NCBI GenBank assembly: GCA_002699025.1
Contig: PABA01000176.1
Coordinates: 36,130-100,129, forward strand
DNA from: Sandaracinus sp.
GTDB taxonomy: Bacteria > Myxococcota_A > Polyangia > Polyangiales > Houyiibacteriaceae
DNA length: 64,000 nucleotides
Direction: 5' to 3'
The notes beneath the pieces are model-generated. The model saw nothing but the letters and a program-made list of their open reading frames with translations. It did not search any database and was not told the origin of the DNA. A program made the position numbers and the translations under genes. Of this stretch, positions 28,582 through 38,859 are shown in pieces. Within the stretch, counting starts at the first letter, position 1, and each line of letters opens with the position of its first letter.

Positions 28582-29021
28582 CGTCGCTCGGCCCCACGGA
28601 GCCGCCTTCGTGTACCCACGAGGAACCGACCCATGTGACGCGGCCGCAGGCCGCGCCGAGGGCCCCACGGGCCCGCTGGTAAGCCAAATTCGCGAGCGCC
28701 AGCGAGCGGAAGACGCGGCTGCGACGTCGCTCGGCCCCACGGAGCCGCCTTCGTGTACCCACGAAGAGCCGACCCATGTGACGCGGCCGCAGGCCGCGCC
28801 GAGGGCCCCACGGGCCCGCTGGTAAGCCAAATTAGCGAGCGCCAGCGAGCGGAAGACGCGAAGAGGAGCGCACCCACGCCTGCCCCCGTCGCTCGGCCCC
28901 ACGGAGCCGCCTTCGTGTACCCACGAAGAACCGGCCTGTGTGACGCGGCCGCAGGCCGCGCCGAGGGCCCCACGGGCCCGCTGGTAAGCCAAAATAGCGA
29001 GCGCCAGCGAGCGGAAACCGC
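28582..29021 (+). repeat. Three copies of a ~135-bp hairpin-rich intergenic repeat
   Basis: Copies begin at 28582, 28725 and 28887 (periods 143 and 162), each opening CGTCGCTCGG and ending AGCGAGCGCCAGCGAGCGGA. Each holds three short inverted repeats: TTCGTG-TACC-CACGAA (copy 1 has CACGAG), GCGGCC-GCA-GGCCGC and GGGCCC-CAC-GGGCCC. Copies are more than 90% identical by eye. The array fills most of the 617-bp gap between the convergent J-domain and FHA genes; the remaining sequence holds no gene. Apparent frames of up to 209 codons across it are made by the repeats. Confidence 0.85.
28994..29021 (+). repeat. 28-bp dispersed element, copy A
   Basis: ATAGCGAGCGCCAGCGAGCG followed by GAAACCGC. 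The same 28 bp, with one mismatch and in inverted orientation, occurs at 46850-46877 after the OMP gene. It forms the end of the third 135-bp repeat and contains the mini-hairpin GCGG-AAA-CCGC. Confidence 0.75.
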
Positions 29022-29032
29022 TGCGGAAACCC

Positions 29033-29989
29033 TCAGTCGACCTTGAGGTAGCCGGCCTTCACCAGCTTGACGAGGATGTTGCTCGTCTCGAGGTCGCTCG
29101 CGAGGCTCTTGTTCAGGACGGTCTCCACATGGCCGTAGTTGTGGGCCAGCTGGAGGACGTCGAGCTCGTCCGGGGAGAGGTCGCGAAGCGGCGGGATCAG
29201 CGGCACCGCCATCGACACCTGCGACGAGAGCGGCGGCATGTCCGGCCCGAGGCGCTGCACCTCGTCGAGCTGCCGCATGGCCTCCATGAGGAGCGCCTCG
29301 GTGCTCATCTCGATGGGCTCGAGGAACTCGCGATCCTCGGGCGGCTCCATGTCGAAGGTGCCCTGCTGCCAGGTCACGATCCGATAGAAGCTCTTCATCG
29401 GCGACACGTCGTAGTTGTCGTTGATCACCGCGTACACGACCGACCCCTTGTCGAGGTAGATCTTGCCGGTGTCGGTGTCGGTGCGGATCACCAGCACGCC
29501 GCTCTTCTTGCTCGCCGCGAAGAGCTGGAGCAGGTCCGGCAGGGGGACCTCGCCGATGTCGCCCGTCATGGTGCGCACCTGGGAGGTGCGCTTCCCGGCG
29601 GCGACGTCCTCGAGGTGCGCCTTCGCCTCGCGGAGCGACTGCGCCCCCTCGGTGGCGATCACCTTGATGATGCTCGTGCCGATCAAGATGCGGTCGCCCT
29701 CGTTCAGGCGCGCGCGCTTGATCTTCTCGCCGTTGACGAAGCTCCCGTTGGTGGAGCCGAGATCCTGGATGAAGATCTGGCCGCCGGTGACGGTGATCTT
29801 CGCGTGGCGACGCGAGACCATGTCCTCGACGAGCACCATGTCGAGCTCGCTGGAGCGGCCGATCACGATCTCGCCCTCCTCGGGCAGGGGGAACTCACCC
29901 CCCTGGTACTTGCCCGAGATGAAACGCAACGCGAAAGACCTGGCAGGCCGGTTCGGGGGCGGCGTCATCTTGGGAACGGGAGGCTCCAT
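29033..29989 (-). CDS. FHA-domain protein with DUF4388-type C-terminal domain
   Basis: 318 residues from the ATG at 29989 (MEPPVPK). An FHA phosphothreonine-binding domain spans about 20-115: IVIGRSSELDMVLVEDMVSRRHAKI and LGSTNGSFVNGEKI, with the conserved GR, SRRH and N residues. The C-terminal half (from about 145) reads GDIGEVPLPDLLQLFAASKKSGVLVI...GKIYLDKGSVVYAVIND, the DUF4388 pattern. The two domains together are typical of myxobacterial signalling proteins that read Ser/Thr kinase output. The frame extends upstream to 30361, but that part overlaps the divergent gene and looks non-coding. Confidence 0.9.
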   Translation of the reverse strand: MEPPVPKMTPPPNRPARSFALRFISGKYQGGEFPLPEEGEIVIGRSSELDMVLVEDMVSRRHAKITVTGGQIFIQDLGSTNGSFVNGEKIKRARLNEGDRILIGTSIIKVIATEGAQSLREAKAHLEDVAAGKRTSQVRTMTGDIGEVPLPDLLQLFAASKKSGVLVIRTDTDTGKIYLDKGSVVYAVINDNYDVSPMKSFYRIVTWQQGTFDMEPPEDREFLEPIEMSTEALLMEAMRQLDEVQRLGPDMPPLSSQVSMAVPLIPPLRDLSPDELDVLQLAHNYGHVETVLNKSLASDLETSNILVKLVKAGYLKVD

Positions 29990-30242
29990 GCGTGTGTGCC
30001 AGTCGAGGAGGCGAAGCGCTCGAGGGCGGGTACCCGCGGGCGTCCGAGCGGCCCCCATCGCGGGGACCGCGTCCGAGAGCAAGGCTAGAAGTTTCGGACC
30101 CGTGTGGTCAAGGTTCGTGGGCGCCTCGCCGGGCGCCCCATCCTCCCGAAATCCCTGAAAGTGTGCGCACCGCCCGCCCCGCGCGGCGCATGCGGGCCCG
30201 AGCTTGGCGCTCGCCGCCACCCCGGTGTTACAACGACTCGCC

Positions 30243-33131
30243 ATGGGCCGACGGGCAGGGGCGGTGCTGCTGCAGCTGACGCTCCTCGGAGCGGTCGCCC
30301 TCCCCGCCCCCGTGGAGGCGCAGGTCCGCGACCGCCGCGTCGACTGGCACACGGTCCGCACCGAGCACTTCGAGGTCCACTATCCGGAGCCGCTCGGCGT
30401 CGTCGCCCGCCGCGCCGCGGCCACGGCCGAGGAGGCCCACCGGCGCCTCTCGACGATCCTCGCTCACGACGTCGACCGCCGCGTGCAGGTCGTGCTCACG
30501 GACGACAGCGACTCGGCGAACGGCTCGGCGACCAGCCTCCCCTACAACCAGATGGCCCTCTTCGCCTCGGCGCCGGAGGACCTCAGCCCGCTCGGCGACT
30601 ACGACGACTGGCTCTCCGTGCTCGTCACGCACGAGCACACCCACGTGCTCCACCTCGACACGATCGCCGGCGCGCCCGCGATCGTGAACGCCATCCTGGG
30701 CAAGGTCTACGCGCCGAACCTCATCCAGCCGCGCTGGTTCATCGAGGGCCTCGCGACCCACGAGGAGTCCCGGGAGACGGCCGGCGGGCGCCTCCGCTCG
30801 ACCATGTTCGAGATGTACATCCGCATGGACGCCCTCGAGGATCGCCTCCTCCGCCTCGACCAGCTCTCGTCGAGCGTCGATCGCTGGCCCCGCGGCAACA
30901 CCTGGTACCTCTACGGCTCCCGCTTCGTGGACTGGATCGCCCGAGAGCACGGGCGCGAGGTGCTCACGGCGATGTCCCACGAGTACGGCCGGCGGCTCGT
31001 GCCCTACGGCGTGAACCGGACCGCCCAGCGCACGACCGGCCACACCTTCATCGAGCTCTATGGCGAGTGGATCGCGCACCTCCGCGCGCACCACGGCGCC
31101 GTGCGCGACGCCGTGATCGAGGCCGGGCGCGTCGAGGGGGAGCGCATCACCTTCCACGGCGAGATCGCGCGCTCGCCGCGCTGGCTCGATGACGAGACGC
31201 TCGTCTACTACGTCGCCGACGGCGAGAACGACGTGCAGCTCCGGCTCCTCGCCCCCGACGGGAGCGCGCCGCGCGAGCTCCACCGCGTGCTCGGCAACAG
31301 CTACCCGGCGCCGGCCGAGGGCGGCGCCGTCGTCTACTTCGACGCCCTCGACGCGCATCGGGAGATCTACTTCTACTTCGACCTCTTCCGGCACGACCGG
31401 CGAAGCGGCGAGACCGAGCGGCTCACGCATGGGCTCCGAGCGCGCGCCCCCGACGTCGCTCCCGACGGGCGGCGCGTCGCCTTCACGGTGAACGGCGCGG
31501 CGACGCGGCACCTGATGATCGCGGACGTCGAGGACGTGGAGGCGACGAAGCGCGTGCTCCTCCGGAGCCGGCGCTTCGAGCAGGTCTACACGCCGCGCTG
31601 GTCGCCGGACGGACGCTGGATCGCCGTGAGCCGCTGGACCGAGGGCGGCTACCGGGACATCGCGCTGGTCGATCCGGAGACCGGCGACGTGCGGCCGATC
31701 ACCCACGACCGGGCGCTCGACACCGGGCCGGCCTGGTCGCGCGACGGGCGCTTCCTCTTCTTCTCCTCGGACCGCACGGGGATCGCCAACCTCTACGCCC
31801 ACGAGCTCGCGAGCGGGCGCACCTGGCAGGTGACGAACGTCGTCGGCGGCGCCTACTCGCCGGACGTGTCGCCGAGCGGGGAGGAGCTGGTCTACCTCGG
31901 CTACACGAGCCACGGCTTCGACCTCTGGCGCCTCCCCCTCGACCCCGCGCGCTGGCGGCCGGCCACGCCCTACGTCGACGACCGCCCTCCCCCCTCGGAT
32001 CCGGGCGAGCTCACGCTCGAGAGCGAGCGCTACCGGCCCTGGCGCACGCTCTACCCGCGCGCCTACATGCTCGACCTCCAGGAGGACGCCTTCGGCCGGC
32101 AGCTCGGGCTCACCGTCGAGAGCAACGACGTCGCGAACCACCACATCTACTCCGCGCGCCTCGGCGTGAGCCTGGCCGAGGGCTACGTGAACGGCGACCT
32201 CGCCTGGGTCTTCCAGCGGCTCCCGGCGCCGATCACGCTGCGGGGCTTCCGTCGCGTCTCGCCACGGGGCGGGCTCCAGGTCGGCGGCGAGGATCGGCGG
32301 TGGATCGAAGACGCCATCGGCGGGAGCGTGGGCATCGGCTACGGCTTCCCGCGCATGCTCCACGCCGAGTCGATCAGCGCGAGCTACTCGCTGACCTGGC
32401 TCCGCAAGGCCGAGCCCTTCGGCGGCGAGCTCGACCCGAACACGCCGCCGCCGGTGCTCCCGGAGACGGGGCGCGTGGCGTCCCTGAGCCTCGGCTGGGG
32501 CTACTCGGACGTGCGCCGGCACTTCTACGACATGTTCCCCTCGGAGGGGCGGAGCCTGAACCTGAGCCTCTCGCTCGCGCACCCGTCGATCGGGAGCCAG
32601 TTCGAGGCCGTGACCTTCCGCTGGAGCTGGGAGCGCTACGTGGAGGCGCCCTGGGCGCAGCACCACGTCTTCGCGCTGCGGTATGGGGGCGGGCTGAGCG
32701 GGGGCGACTTCGGGCGGCGTGGGCTCTTCTCCGTCGGCGGCTTCCCGAGCGTGAACATCATCGACGCCTTCATGGACGAGCTGACGCTCGGGGGCGTGGC
32801 GCTCCGCGGTTACCCGCCCTTCGTGCGGAGCGGGCTACGCTTCCACCTGGCGCAGCTCGAGTACCGCTTCCCGCTCGGGCGGCTGATGCGCGGCGTGCAG
32901 ACCCTGCCCGTGTACCTGAACCGGGCCTACGCGCTGGTCTTCGTGGACGCCGGGGACGCCTTCCGCGGGCCCTTCGATCCGCGCGAGACGCTGGTGGGCG
33001 CTGGCGGCGAGCTCTTCCTCGACTTCACCGTGGGCTACATCGTGGGCTTCACGCTGCGGGTGGGCTTCGGCTACGGCTTCATGGAGGGCGGCGGCCCGCA
33101 AGGCTACGCGCACCTCGGCGTGCCCTTCTGA
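30243..33131 (+). CDS. Secreted gluzincin-like peptidase / TolB-like propeller / outer-membrane barrel fusion
   Basis: 962 residues with three parts. A signal peptide (1-26, cut near EAQ) is followed by a peptidase MA-like domain: HEHTH at 130-134 is HExxH and E168 in RWFIEGLATHEE is the likely third zinc ligand. Next comes a TolB/PD40-like beta-propeller (about 310-580) with repeats such as YTPRWSPDGRWIAVSRW and GPAWSRDGRFLFFSSDRTG. From about 610 the sequence is amphipathic beta and ends HLGVPF with a terminal Phe, as in BamA/surface-antigen barrels. It would be an outer-membrane protein displaying a periplasmic or surface protease. ATG 30243 is preferred because the signal peptide follows directly. 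Confidence 0.88.
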   Translation: MGRRAGAVLLQLTLLGAVALPAPVEAQVRDRRVDWHTVRTEHFEVHYPEPLGVVARRAAATAEEAHRRLSTILAHDVDRRVQVVLTDDSDSANGSATSLPYNQMALFASAPEDLSPLGDYDDWLSVLVTHEHTHVLHLDTIAGAPAIVNAILGKVYAPNLIQPRWFIEGLATHEESRETAGGRLRSTMFEMYIRMDALEDRLLRLDQLSSSVDRWPRGNTWYLYGSRFVDWIAREHGREVLTAMSHEYGRRLVPYGVNRTAQRTTGHTFIELYGEWIAHLRAHHGAVRDAVIEAGRVEGERITFHGEIARSPRWLDDETLVYYVADGENDVQLRLLAPDGSAPRELHRVLGNSYPAPAEGGAVVYFDALDAHREIYFYFDLFRHDRRSGETERLTHGLRARAPDVAPDGRRVAFTVNGAATRHLMIADVEDVEATKRVLLRSRRFEQVYTPRWSPDGRWIAVSRWTEGGYRDIALVDPETGDVRPITHDRALDTGPAWSRDGRFLFFSSDRTGIANLYAHELASGRTWQVTNVVGGAYSPDVSPSGEELVYLGYTSHGFDLWRLPLDPARWRPATPYVDDRPPPSDPGELTLESERYRPWRTLYPRAYMLDLQEDAFGRQLGLTVESNDVANHHIYSARLGVSLAEGYVNGDLAWVFQRLPAPITLRGFRRVSPRGGLQVGGEDRRWIEDAIGGSVGIGYGFPRMLHAESISASYSLTWLRKAEPFGGELDPNTPPPVLPETGRVASLSLGWGYSDVRRHFYDMFPSEGRSLNLSLSLAHPSIGSQFEAVTFRWSWERYVEAPWAQHHVFALRYGGGLSGGDFGRRGLFSVGGFPSVNIIDAFMDELTLGGVALRGYPPFVRSGLRFHLAQLEYRFPLGRLMRGVQTLPVYLNRAYALVFVDAGDAFRGPFDPRETLVGAGGELFLDFTVGYIVGFTLRVGFGYGFMEGGGPQGYAHLGVPF

Positions 33132-33461
33132 CCGCGGTCGCGGGGGCGACCGCGGTGGGGCGCTCGCTTCGCTCGCTGAAGGGGGGTCCGGGGACAGGGG
33201 GACGCGGGCCGCGTTCGGCTCTCGGCCGGCCGCGCTCCGGGTCCGGGGGCGCGCGCTTCGCTGCGGAGGCGGAGACCGCGGTCCAGGGCAGGGGGACGGG
33301 GGCCGCGTTCGGCACTCGGCGTCCGGGTCGGACACGCTCGGGCTCGACGCTGTGCCCCGCGCGAAATGACGAAGGCCCCGACGCGCTCGGCGTCGGGGCC
33401 TCTCGATCTTCGGTCTCGGCCCCATCCTGCCGACGGCGCCGAGCGGGGTCCGAGCGCGCGC
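33132..33461. other. Intergenic region between convergent genes
   Basis: The 330 bp contain the frr terminator and an imperfect direct repeat of about 30 bp (CAGGGGGACG...GGCCGCGTTCGGC, near 33196 and 33290). No gene is supported. Confidence 0.5.
33374..33400 (-). terminator. Terminator hairpin after frr
   Basis: GGCCCCGACGC (33374-33384) pairs perfectly with GCGTCGGGGCC (33390-33400) around a 5-nt loop, 62 bp after the frr stop in the minus direction. The downstream strand reads TTCGTCATTT, a poor T tract. Confidence 0.65.
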
Positions 33462-34019
33462 TCAGACCTCCATGATGTCCGTCTCCTTGTCGGAGACGAG
33501 CCGGTCGACCTCGTCGGAGCCGCCCTTGACGATCTCCTCCATGGACTTCCGCCCCCGGTCCGCCTCGTCCGCGCCGACCTCGCCGTCCTTCTCGAGCGCG
33601 TCGAGCATGTCCTTGGCGTCGTGGCGCGCCTTGCGGATCGCGACCTTGCAGTCCTCGCCCTTCGCACGCGCGACCTTCACCAGGTCCTTGCGGCGCTCCT
33701 CCGTGAGGGGCGGCATGGGGATGCGGATCAGCTCGCCGTCGTTCGACGGGTTCAGGCCGAGCTGCGCCGAGTTGATCGCGCGCTCGATGGCCTGGATCGA
33801 CGAGCGATCGAAGGGCTTGAGCATGATCATCCGCGGCTCGGGGACGGAGATCGACGCCAGCTGCTTCAGCGGCGTCATGGACCCGTAGTACTCGACGCGG
33901 ACGCTATCGAGGATGTCGGGGTTCGCGCGGCCGGTGCGCACCTTCGCCAGCTCGCGCTTCAGGCTGTCGTGGGCCTTCGAGATGGCCGTCTTCAGCTCGT
34001 CGAGGGTCTCCTGAATCAT
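33462..34019 (-). CDS. frr: Ribosome recycling factor
   Basis: 185 residues, the normal length. With EF-G, RRF splits post-termination ribosomes. Family features are ELAKVRTGRANPDILDSVRVEYYG near the N-terminus, LASISVPEPRMIMLKPFD, and IRIPMPPLTEERRKDLVKVA, followed by the long helices of the tRNA-shaped fold. It is the last gene of the rpsB-tsf-pyrH-frr cluster, 181 bp after pyrH, and is followed by a hairpin terminator. Confidence 0.96.
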   Translation of the reverse strand: MIQETLDELKTAISKAHDSLKRELAKVRTGRANPDILDSVRVEYYGSMTPLKQLASISVPEPRMIMLKPFDRSSIQAIERAINSAQLGLNPSNDGELIRIPMPPLTEERRKDLVKVARAKGEDCKVAIRKARHDAKDMLDALEKDGEVGADEADRGRKSMEEIVKGGSDEVDRLVSDKETDIMEV

Positions 34020-34200
34020 CCTCGTCTCTCTCCATCGAGGCGCGGGCGGACGCGCCGCGCGAATCCAAGGGGCCGCGGCGCCAGGGCCGCGGGTGAGCCG
34101 ACACTAGTGCTGGCCCACGATGCTTCGCAACGAAAACCGGGTGAGCCGCCCCGGCGCACGACCGGAGCCCGACGACCGGAGCCCAGCGGAGGCTCCGGGC

Positions 34201-34926
34201 TCAGTCCTCTTCGGAGACGATGGTGCCGAGGTCCTCGCCCTGCACGACGCGCTTGATGTTCCCGCGCTGGCCGAGCGCGAAGACGCGGATGGGCAGGCGG
34301 TTGTCGCGGCAGAGCGTGACGGCGGTCGAGTCCATGACGCCGACCCGATCGACGAGGAAGCGGTCGTAGCTGATGCGCGTGTACATCTGCGCGTCGGCGT
34401 GGTGGACCGGGTCCTTGTCGTAGATGCCCTCGACCTTCGTCGCCTTGAGCAGGCTGTCCGCCTGGATCTCCATGGCGCGGAGCGCGGCGGCCGTGTCGGT
34501 CGAGAAGTAGGGGTTGCCGGTGCCGGCGACGAAGATGACGATGCGCCCCTTCTCGAGGTGGCGCACGGCCCGCCGACGGATGTAGGGCTCGGCGATCTGG
34601 CGGATGTCGAGGGCGCTCAGGCAGCGCGTCTGCACGCCCATCTTCTCGAGGCCGTCCTGGAGCGCCACGCCGTTGATGACGGTCGCGAGCATGCCCATGT
34701 AGTCGGCGCTCGCCCGGTCCATGCCCTGGGCGCTCCCCTTGAGGCCGCGGAAGATGTTGCCGCCGCCGATCACGATGCCGATCTGGCACCCGAGGGCGTG
34801 CACCTCGGCGATCTCGCCGCAGATCTCACGCATCGTCTGCGGGTCCACGCCGAAGCCCCCGTTCTTGCCGCAGAGGGCCTCGCCGGAGAGCTTCAGCATC
34901 ACGCGCTTCAGTGCCAGATCCGCCAT
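34201..34926 (-). CDS. pyrH: UMP kinase
   Basis: 241 residues from ATG 34926 ([18 protein letters not shown]); the frame extends 16 codons further up, but family alignment favours this start. PyrH phosphorylates UMP to UDP with ATP. Visible motifs are [38 protein letters not shown] and VEGIYDKDP of the amino-acid kinase fold. It lies downstream of tsf but beyond a strong terminator, so it probably has its own promoter or depends on read-through. Confidence 0.96.
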   Translation of the reverse strand: MADLALKRVMLKLSGEALCGKNGGFGVDPQTMREICGEIAEVHALGCQIGIVIGGGNIFRGLKGSAQGMDRASADYMGMLATVINGVALQDGLEKMGVQTRCLSALDIRQIAEPYIRRRAVRHLEKGRIVIFVAGTGNPYFSTDTAAALRAMEIQADSLLKATKVEGIYDKDPVHHADAQMYTRISYDRFLVDRVGVMDSTAVTLCRDNRLPIRVFALGQRGNIKRVVQGEDLGTIVSEED

Positions 34927-35051
34927 CGTCCTGCTCCCTTCGTGCGCGCCGGGAGGCGCGCTGCCCGAGGGCATTACTCGCCCGGGGGCGCCCTGTCCAC
35001 CCCGGTCGTGAGCCTCCCCCGCAGCGCCCCGGGTCCAGCGCTCCGCACACG

Positions 35052-35079
35052 AAAAAAGGCCGAGCCCGAAGGCCCGACC
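35052..35079 (-). terminator. Intrinsic terminator between tsf and pyrH
   Basis: On the minus strand a 9-bp stem, GGTCGGGCC with GGCTCGGCC (two G-U pairs), encloses a UUCG tetraloop and is followed by six T residues. It is the clearest Rho-independent terminator in the window, 27 bp after the tsf stop. Confidence 0.9.
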
Positions 35080-35105
35080 TCTCTCCGTTCGCGCGAAGGC
35101 GCGCG

Positions 35106-35777
35106 TCAGCTACCGAGCTGCTCGGCCACCTCGGCGGCGAGGTCGGTCTTCTTCTTCTCGATGCCCTCGCCCAGCTCGTAGCGGACGAAGCGGCGGATGG
35201 AGAGCTTCTCGCCGATCTTGGCGGTGAGCGCGTCGAGCACCTCGCCGACCGTCTCCTTCTCCTCGGCGAAGATGAACTCCTGGTCGAGGAGGCAGCTCTG
35301 CTTCTTCCACTTGGCGAGCTTGCCCTCGATGATGCCCTTCACGGCCTGCTCGGGCTTCTTCTTGCCGGTCTGCTTCTCCTCTTCCTCGAGCTGACCGACG
35401 AAGATGGCGCGCTGCTTCTCGACGAGCTCGTCCGAGAGGTCCTCCGCCTTCACCACCTCGGGCTTCTCCGAGGCGATGTGCATGGCGACCTGGTTGACGA
35501 ACTCCTGGAACTCCTCGTTCCGGGCGACGAAGTCGGTCTGGCAGTTCACCTCGACCAGCACGCCGACGCGGCTGCCCGCGTGGATGTAGCCGTGGACGAG
35601 CCCCTCGGCGGCGATGGCGCCGGCCTTCTTGGCGACCTTCGCCAGGCCCTTCTTCTGGATGATCTCGACGGCCTTCTCTTCGTCACCGTCGGTCTCGACG
35701 AGGGCCTTCTTGCAGTCCCCGATGCCCGCCCCGGTGCGCTGCCGGAGGGACTTCACCTGCTCCATCGTGATGGACAT
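35106..35777 (-). CDS. tsf: Elongation factor Ts
   Basis: 223 residues. EF-Ts is the guanine-nucleotide exchange factor for EF-Tu. The N-terminal UBA-like domain ([25 protein letters not shown]...[18 protein letters not shown]) and the [14 protein letters not shown] motif are intact. It is shorter than the ~280-residue E. coli protein, as in many bacteria where one dimerisation subdomain is reduced. It follows rpsB with a 95-bp gap that contains a hairpin and is followed by an intrinsic terminator. Confidence 0.96.
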   Translation of the reverse strand: MSITMEQVKSLRQRTGAGIGDCKKALVETDGDEEKAVEIIQKKGLAKVAKKAGAIAAEGLVHGYIHAGSRVGVLVEVNCQTDFVARNEEFQEFVNQVAMHIASEKPEVVKAEDLSDELVEKQRAIFVGQLEEEEKQTGKKKPEQAVKGIIEGKLAKWKKQSCLLDQEFIFAEEKETVGEVLDALTAKIGEKLSIRRFVRYELGEGIEKKKTDLAAEVAEQLGS

Positions 35778-35835
35778 GTCTCTCGCTCTCTCTTTGGATG
35801 TCGAAGGGCGCGGGGCTGCCGCGCGGAGGAAGGGT

Positions 35836-35866
35836 CGCGCCCCGGGTCGTCTTCACCCGGGGCGCG
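35836..35866 (-). terminator. 12-bp-stem hairpin between rpsB and tsf
   Basis: CGCGCCCCGGGT (35836-35847) pairs perfectly with ACCCGGGGCGCG (35855-35866), loop of 7 nt, just after the rpsB stop. No T tract follows, so partial attenuation or RNA-processing protection is more likely than full termination. It may set the rpsB:tsf ratio. Confidence 0.55.
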
Positions 35867-35872
35867 AGGGGC

Positions 35873-36727
<855 letters not shown>

Positions 36728-36926
36728 GGCTTCGTCTCCTGTTTGGTTGGGCCTCCACCTCTCCGGGCGCCGACCCCTCTCCAGCGAGAGGAGCACCGAG
36801 GCGACCGTGGAACCCGCCGAAGGCGGGGACGAGCCGAGAGGTGTGTGTGATTTCGGCGACTTCGCACCGTGCGAGGGGCGCCGGCGCGCGACGTCCCGGG
36901 GGGTCCCGGGGGCCACGAGCGCGCGC

Positions 36927-36955
36927 GGTATACCACCTCGAGGGGGCGAGGCAAA
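36927..36955 (-). promoter_or_regulatory. Candidate promoter of rpsB-tsf
   Basis: Minus-strand TTTGCC (36955-36950) and TATACC (36932-36927) are separated by 17 bp in an otherwise very GC-rich leader. Transcription would begin near 36920, giving a ~190-nt leader that holds a CCCGCC-TTC-GGCGGG hairpin, a possible place for S2 autoregulation. Confidence 0.5.
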
Positions 36956-37019
36956 CGCCGGCGGGGCGGACGGGCCGGCGGGGAGACGGGCCGGCGGGGA
37001 CCCGGACGCACGCCCCGCG

Positions 37020-38237
37020 TCAGCGCGGGAGCTTCCGGGCGAGCACCACCGAGAGGTAGTCGCCCTCGGGGAAGGCCGCGAGGCGCGGGTGGTCCGGGGC
37101 GGCCCCCCAGCGGTCGAGGATCTGCACGGCGCAGCGGGCCCGGCGGGCGCCCTCGCGGAGCGTCTCGGCGAAGTCGTCGTGGGGGACGTGGCTCGAGCAG
37201 CTCGCGGCGAGGTAGAGGCCCTCGTCCTCGAGGTGCTCGAGGCCGCTCTCGTGGAGCTTGGCGTAGGCGCGGAGGGCGTTCCGGCGGGCCTTCCGGCTCG
37301 GGGCGAAGCTCGGCGGGTCCGCGACGACGAGGTCCCAGCGCGCGCGCCCGGCGTCGTTCAAGAAGGTCGGCACGTCCGCGGCCAGGGCCCGGTGCGCGGC
37401 GGGGTCGAGCCCGTTCGCGACCCAGCTCTCGTCGGCGAGGCCGATGGCCCCCGGGGCGACGTCCACGGTGGTGACGTGCCGAGCGCCGCCGAGCCCGGCG
37501 GCGACGCTGAAGCCGCCCGTGTAGGCGTAGAGGTTGAGGACCCGGCGCCCCTCGGCGAGCTCGCGGACGCGGGCGCGGGAGACGCGGTGATCGAGGAAGA
37601 GGCCGGTCTTCTGCCCGGCGAGCAGGTCCGCGACGAGCTGCATGCCCCGCTCGCGGACCACGACCCGCCGCGGCGCCTCCCCCCAGGCCGGCTGCACCTT
37701 CGCGTCCGCGTCGCCTCTCGGGTCCCGGACGAGGAGCGCGTCCACGCCGAGGCCGCGCAGCGCCTCGTCGAGCGCCTCGCGGATCGCACCGTTCCCCCCG
37801 ACGGCGCCGTCGATGCGGAGGACGGCGACCCGGCGCCCGCTCTCCTCGTCGCCGTAGAGGTCGACCGTGAGCCCGGGCATGCGATCGCCCTCGCCGTTCA
37901 CGAGCCGGTAGGCGCTGGTCTCGGGCCCCACGACGAGCGCCCGGAGCGCGCGGGCCTCGGCGATGCGCCGGGCGACCAGCGCGGCGCCGACGGGCTCGTC
38001 CTCGAGGGTCCAGACGCGGAAGCCGATCGGGCCCCGCTCGAGGACGCCGCGGGCGAGGAAGCGCCCCTTGCGATCGAGGAGCGTCGCCACCTCGCCGGGC
38101 CGGCCGCGCACGGCGCCGAGGGCGTCGCGGAAGACCCAGGGGTGCCCCTCGGCGACGGCGCGCTCGAGGGGTTTGGCGAGGCGGGCGTGGGGGCCGCGCG
38201 GCGCCTTGGGGGCGGAGCGCCGTTTCTCACGCGCCAT
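37020..38237 (-). CDS. Class I rRNA methyltransferase, RlmI/RlmO family
   Basis: 405 residues. The N-terminal PUA-like domain ([20 protein letters not shown]...) is followed by an EEHEP-like hybrid region and a Rossmann SAM-dependent methyltransferase: [41 protein letters not shown] (motif I), [16 protein letters not shown], and [20 protein letters not shown], whose DPPSF is motif IV. Catalytic Cys CSSHV sits near the C-terminus, as in RlmI (23S m5C1962). The exact target base is inferred from family. Its start overlaps the end of the upstream HExxH gene by 11 nt, so they form an operon. Confidence 0.88.
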   Translation of the reverse strand: MAREKRRSAPKAPRGPHARLAKPLERAVAEGHPWVFRDALGAVRGRPGEVATLLDRKGRFLARGVLERGPIGFRVWTLEDEPVGAALVARRIAEARALRALVVGPETSAYRLVNGEGDRMPGLTVDLYGDEESGRRVAVLRIDGAVGGNGAIREALDEALRGLGVDALLVRDPRGDADAKVQPAWGEAPRRVVVRERGMQLVADLLAGQKTGLFLDHRVSRARVRELAEGRRVLNLYAYTGGFSVAAGLGGARHVTTVDVAPGAIGLADESWVANGLDPAAHRALAADVPTFLNDAGRARWDLVVADPPSFAPSRKARRNALRAYAKLHESGLEHLEDEGLYLAASCSSHVPHDDFAETLREGARRARCAVQILDRWGAAPDHPRLAAFPEGDYLSVVLARKLPR

Positions 38238-38859
38238 CGCGCACCTCCGGGCCGGGCAGGGGCTCGAGCGTGGCCCAGAGCGGCGGGGGACCCTCGGGCA
38301 GCGCGGCGCCGCCGGCCTCGACGGTGGCCCGGACGATGGCGGCCGTGGCGCCGAGGGCCCGGCGCAGGATCGCCGCGAAGGGAGGCGCCTCGGCGCGATC
38401 GAGGGCCTCCCGGGCGAGCCGCTGCTCCTCTCCCTCGCCGACGAGCGGGTCCGGTGGGAGCGCGTCGTAGAAGGCGCGGAAGTCCGTCGTCGGCGCGAGG
38501 ACGCGGCGCAGGCCGTGGCGGCCGGCGAGGTGCGCCTGGAGCCGGAGGCAGGCGTGCTCCCGGGTCACGTCGCGAGCGCTCTCGTTGTCGAGGCCCCAGT
38601 CGGGCTCGCCGGCGAGCTCCGGGCCCTGCACGAGCGCGTGGCAGAGCTCGTGGAAGACCATCTGGGCGAGGCAGTCGTCGGGGTCGAGCGTCTCGGGCGT
38701 GCCCAAGGTGAGGCGCCCGGTTCCATCGGTGGCGGCAAAGACCTCGCTCGAGCGCTCCACGCGCCAGCCGAGGTCCGCCGCCGCGCGAAGCCACACGGCG
38801 TCGAGGGGGTCGACGTAGCGGTGCGTGATGGTCCGGGAGGGAATGGTGGGGGGCTCCAC
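38227..38859 (-). CDS. HExxH-containing conserved hypothetical protein
   Basis: 210 residues from GTG 38859 (VEPPTIPSRT); the frame runs further up but is non-coding there. The motif MVFHELCHALVQG has HExxH (HELCH), followed by PDWGLDNESARDVTREHACLRLQAHL, where a downstream Glu/His could complete a zinc site. It may be a gluzincin-like peptidase or a structural relative. No signal peptide is present, so the product is cytosolic. It is encoded 5' of the rRNA methyltransferase with an 11-nt overlap. Confidence 0.75.
   Translation of the reverse strand: MEPPTIPSRTITHRYVDPLDAVWLRAAADLGWRVERSSEVFAATDGTGRLTLGTPETLDPDDCLAQMVFHELCHALVQGPELAGEPDWGLDNESARDVTREHACLRLQAHLAGRHGLRRVLAPTTDFRAFYDALPPDPLVGEGEEQRLAREALDRAEAPPFAAILRRALGATAAIVRATVEAGGAALPEGPPPLWATLEPLPGPEVRDGA

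Noticed and set aside
28363..28992. Minus-strand frame of 209 codons with a repeated peptide
   Set aside because: It follows the 135-bp repeat exactly and crosses the J-domain gene's 3' end; no ribosome site.
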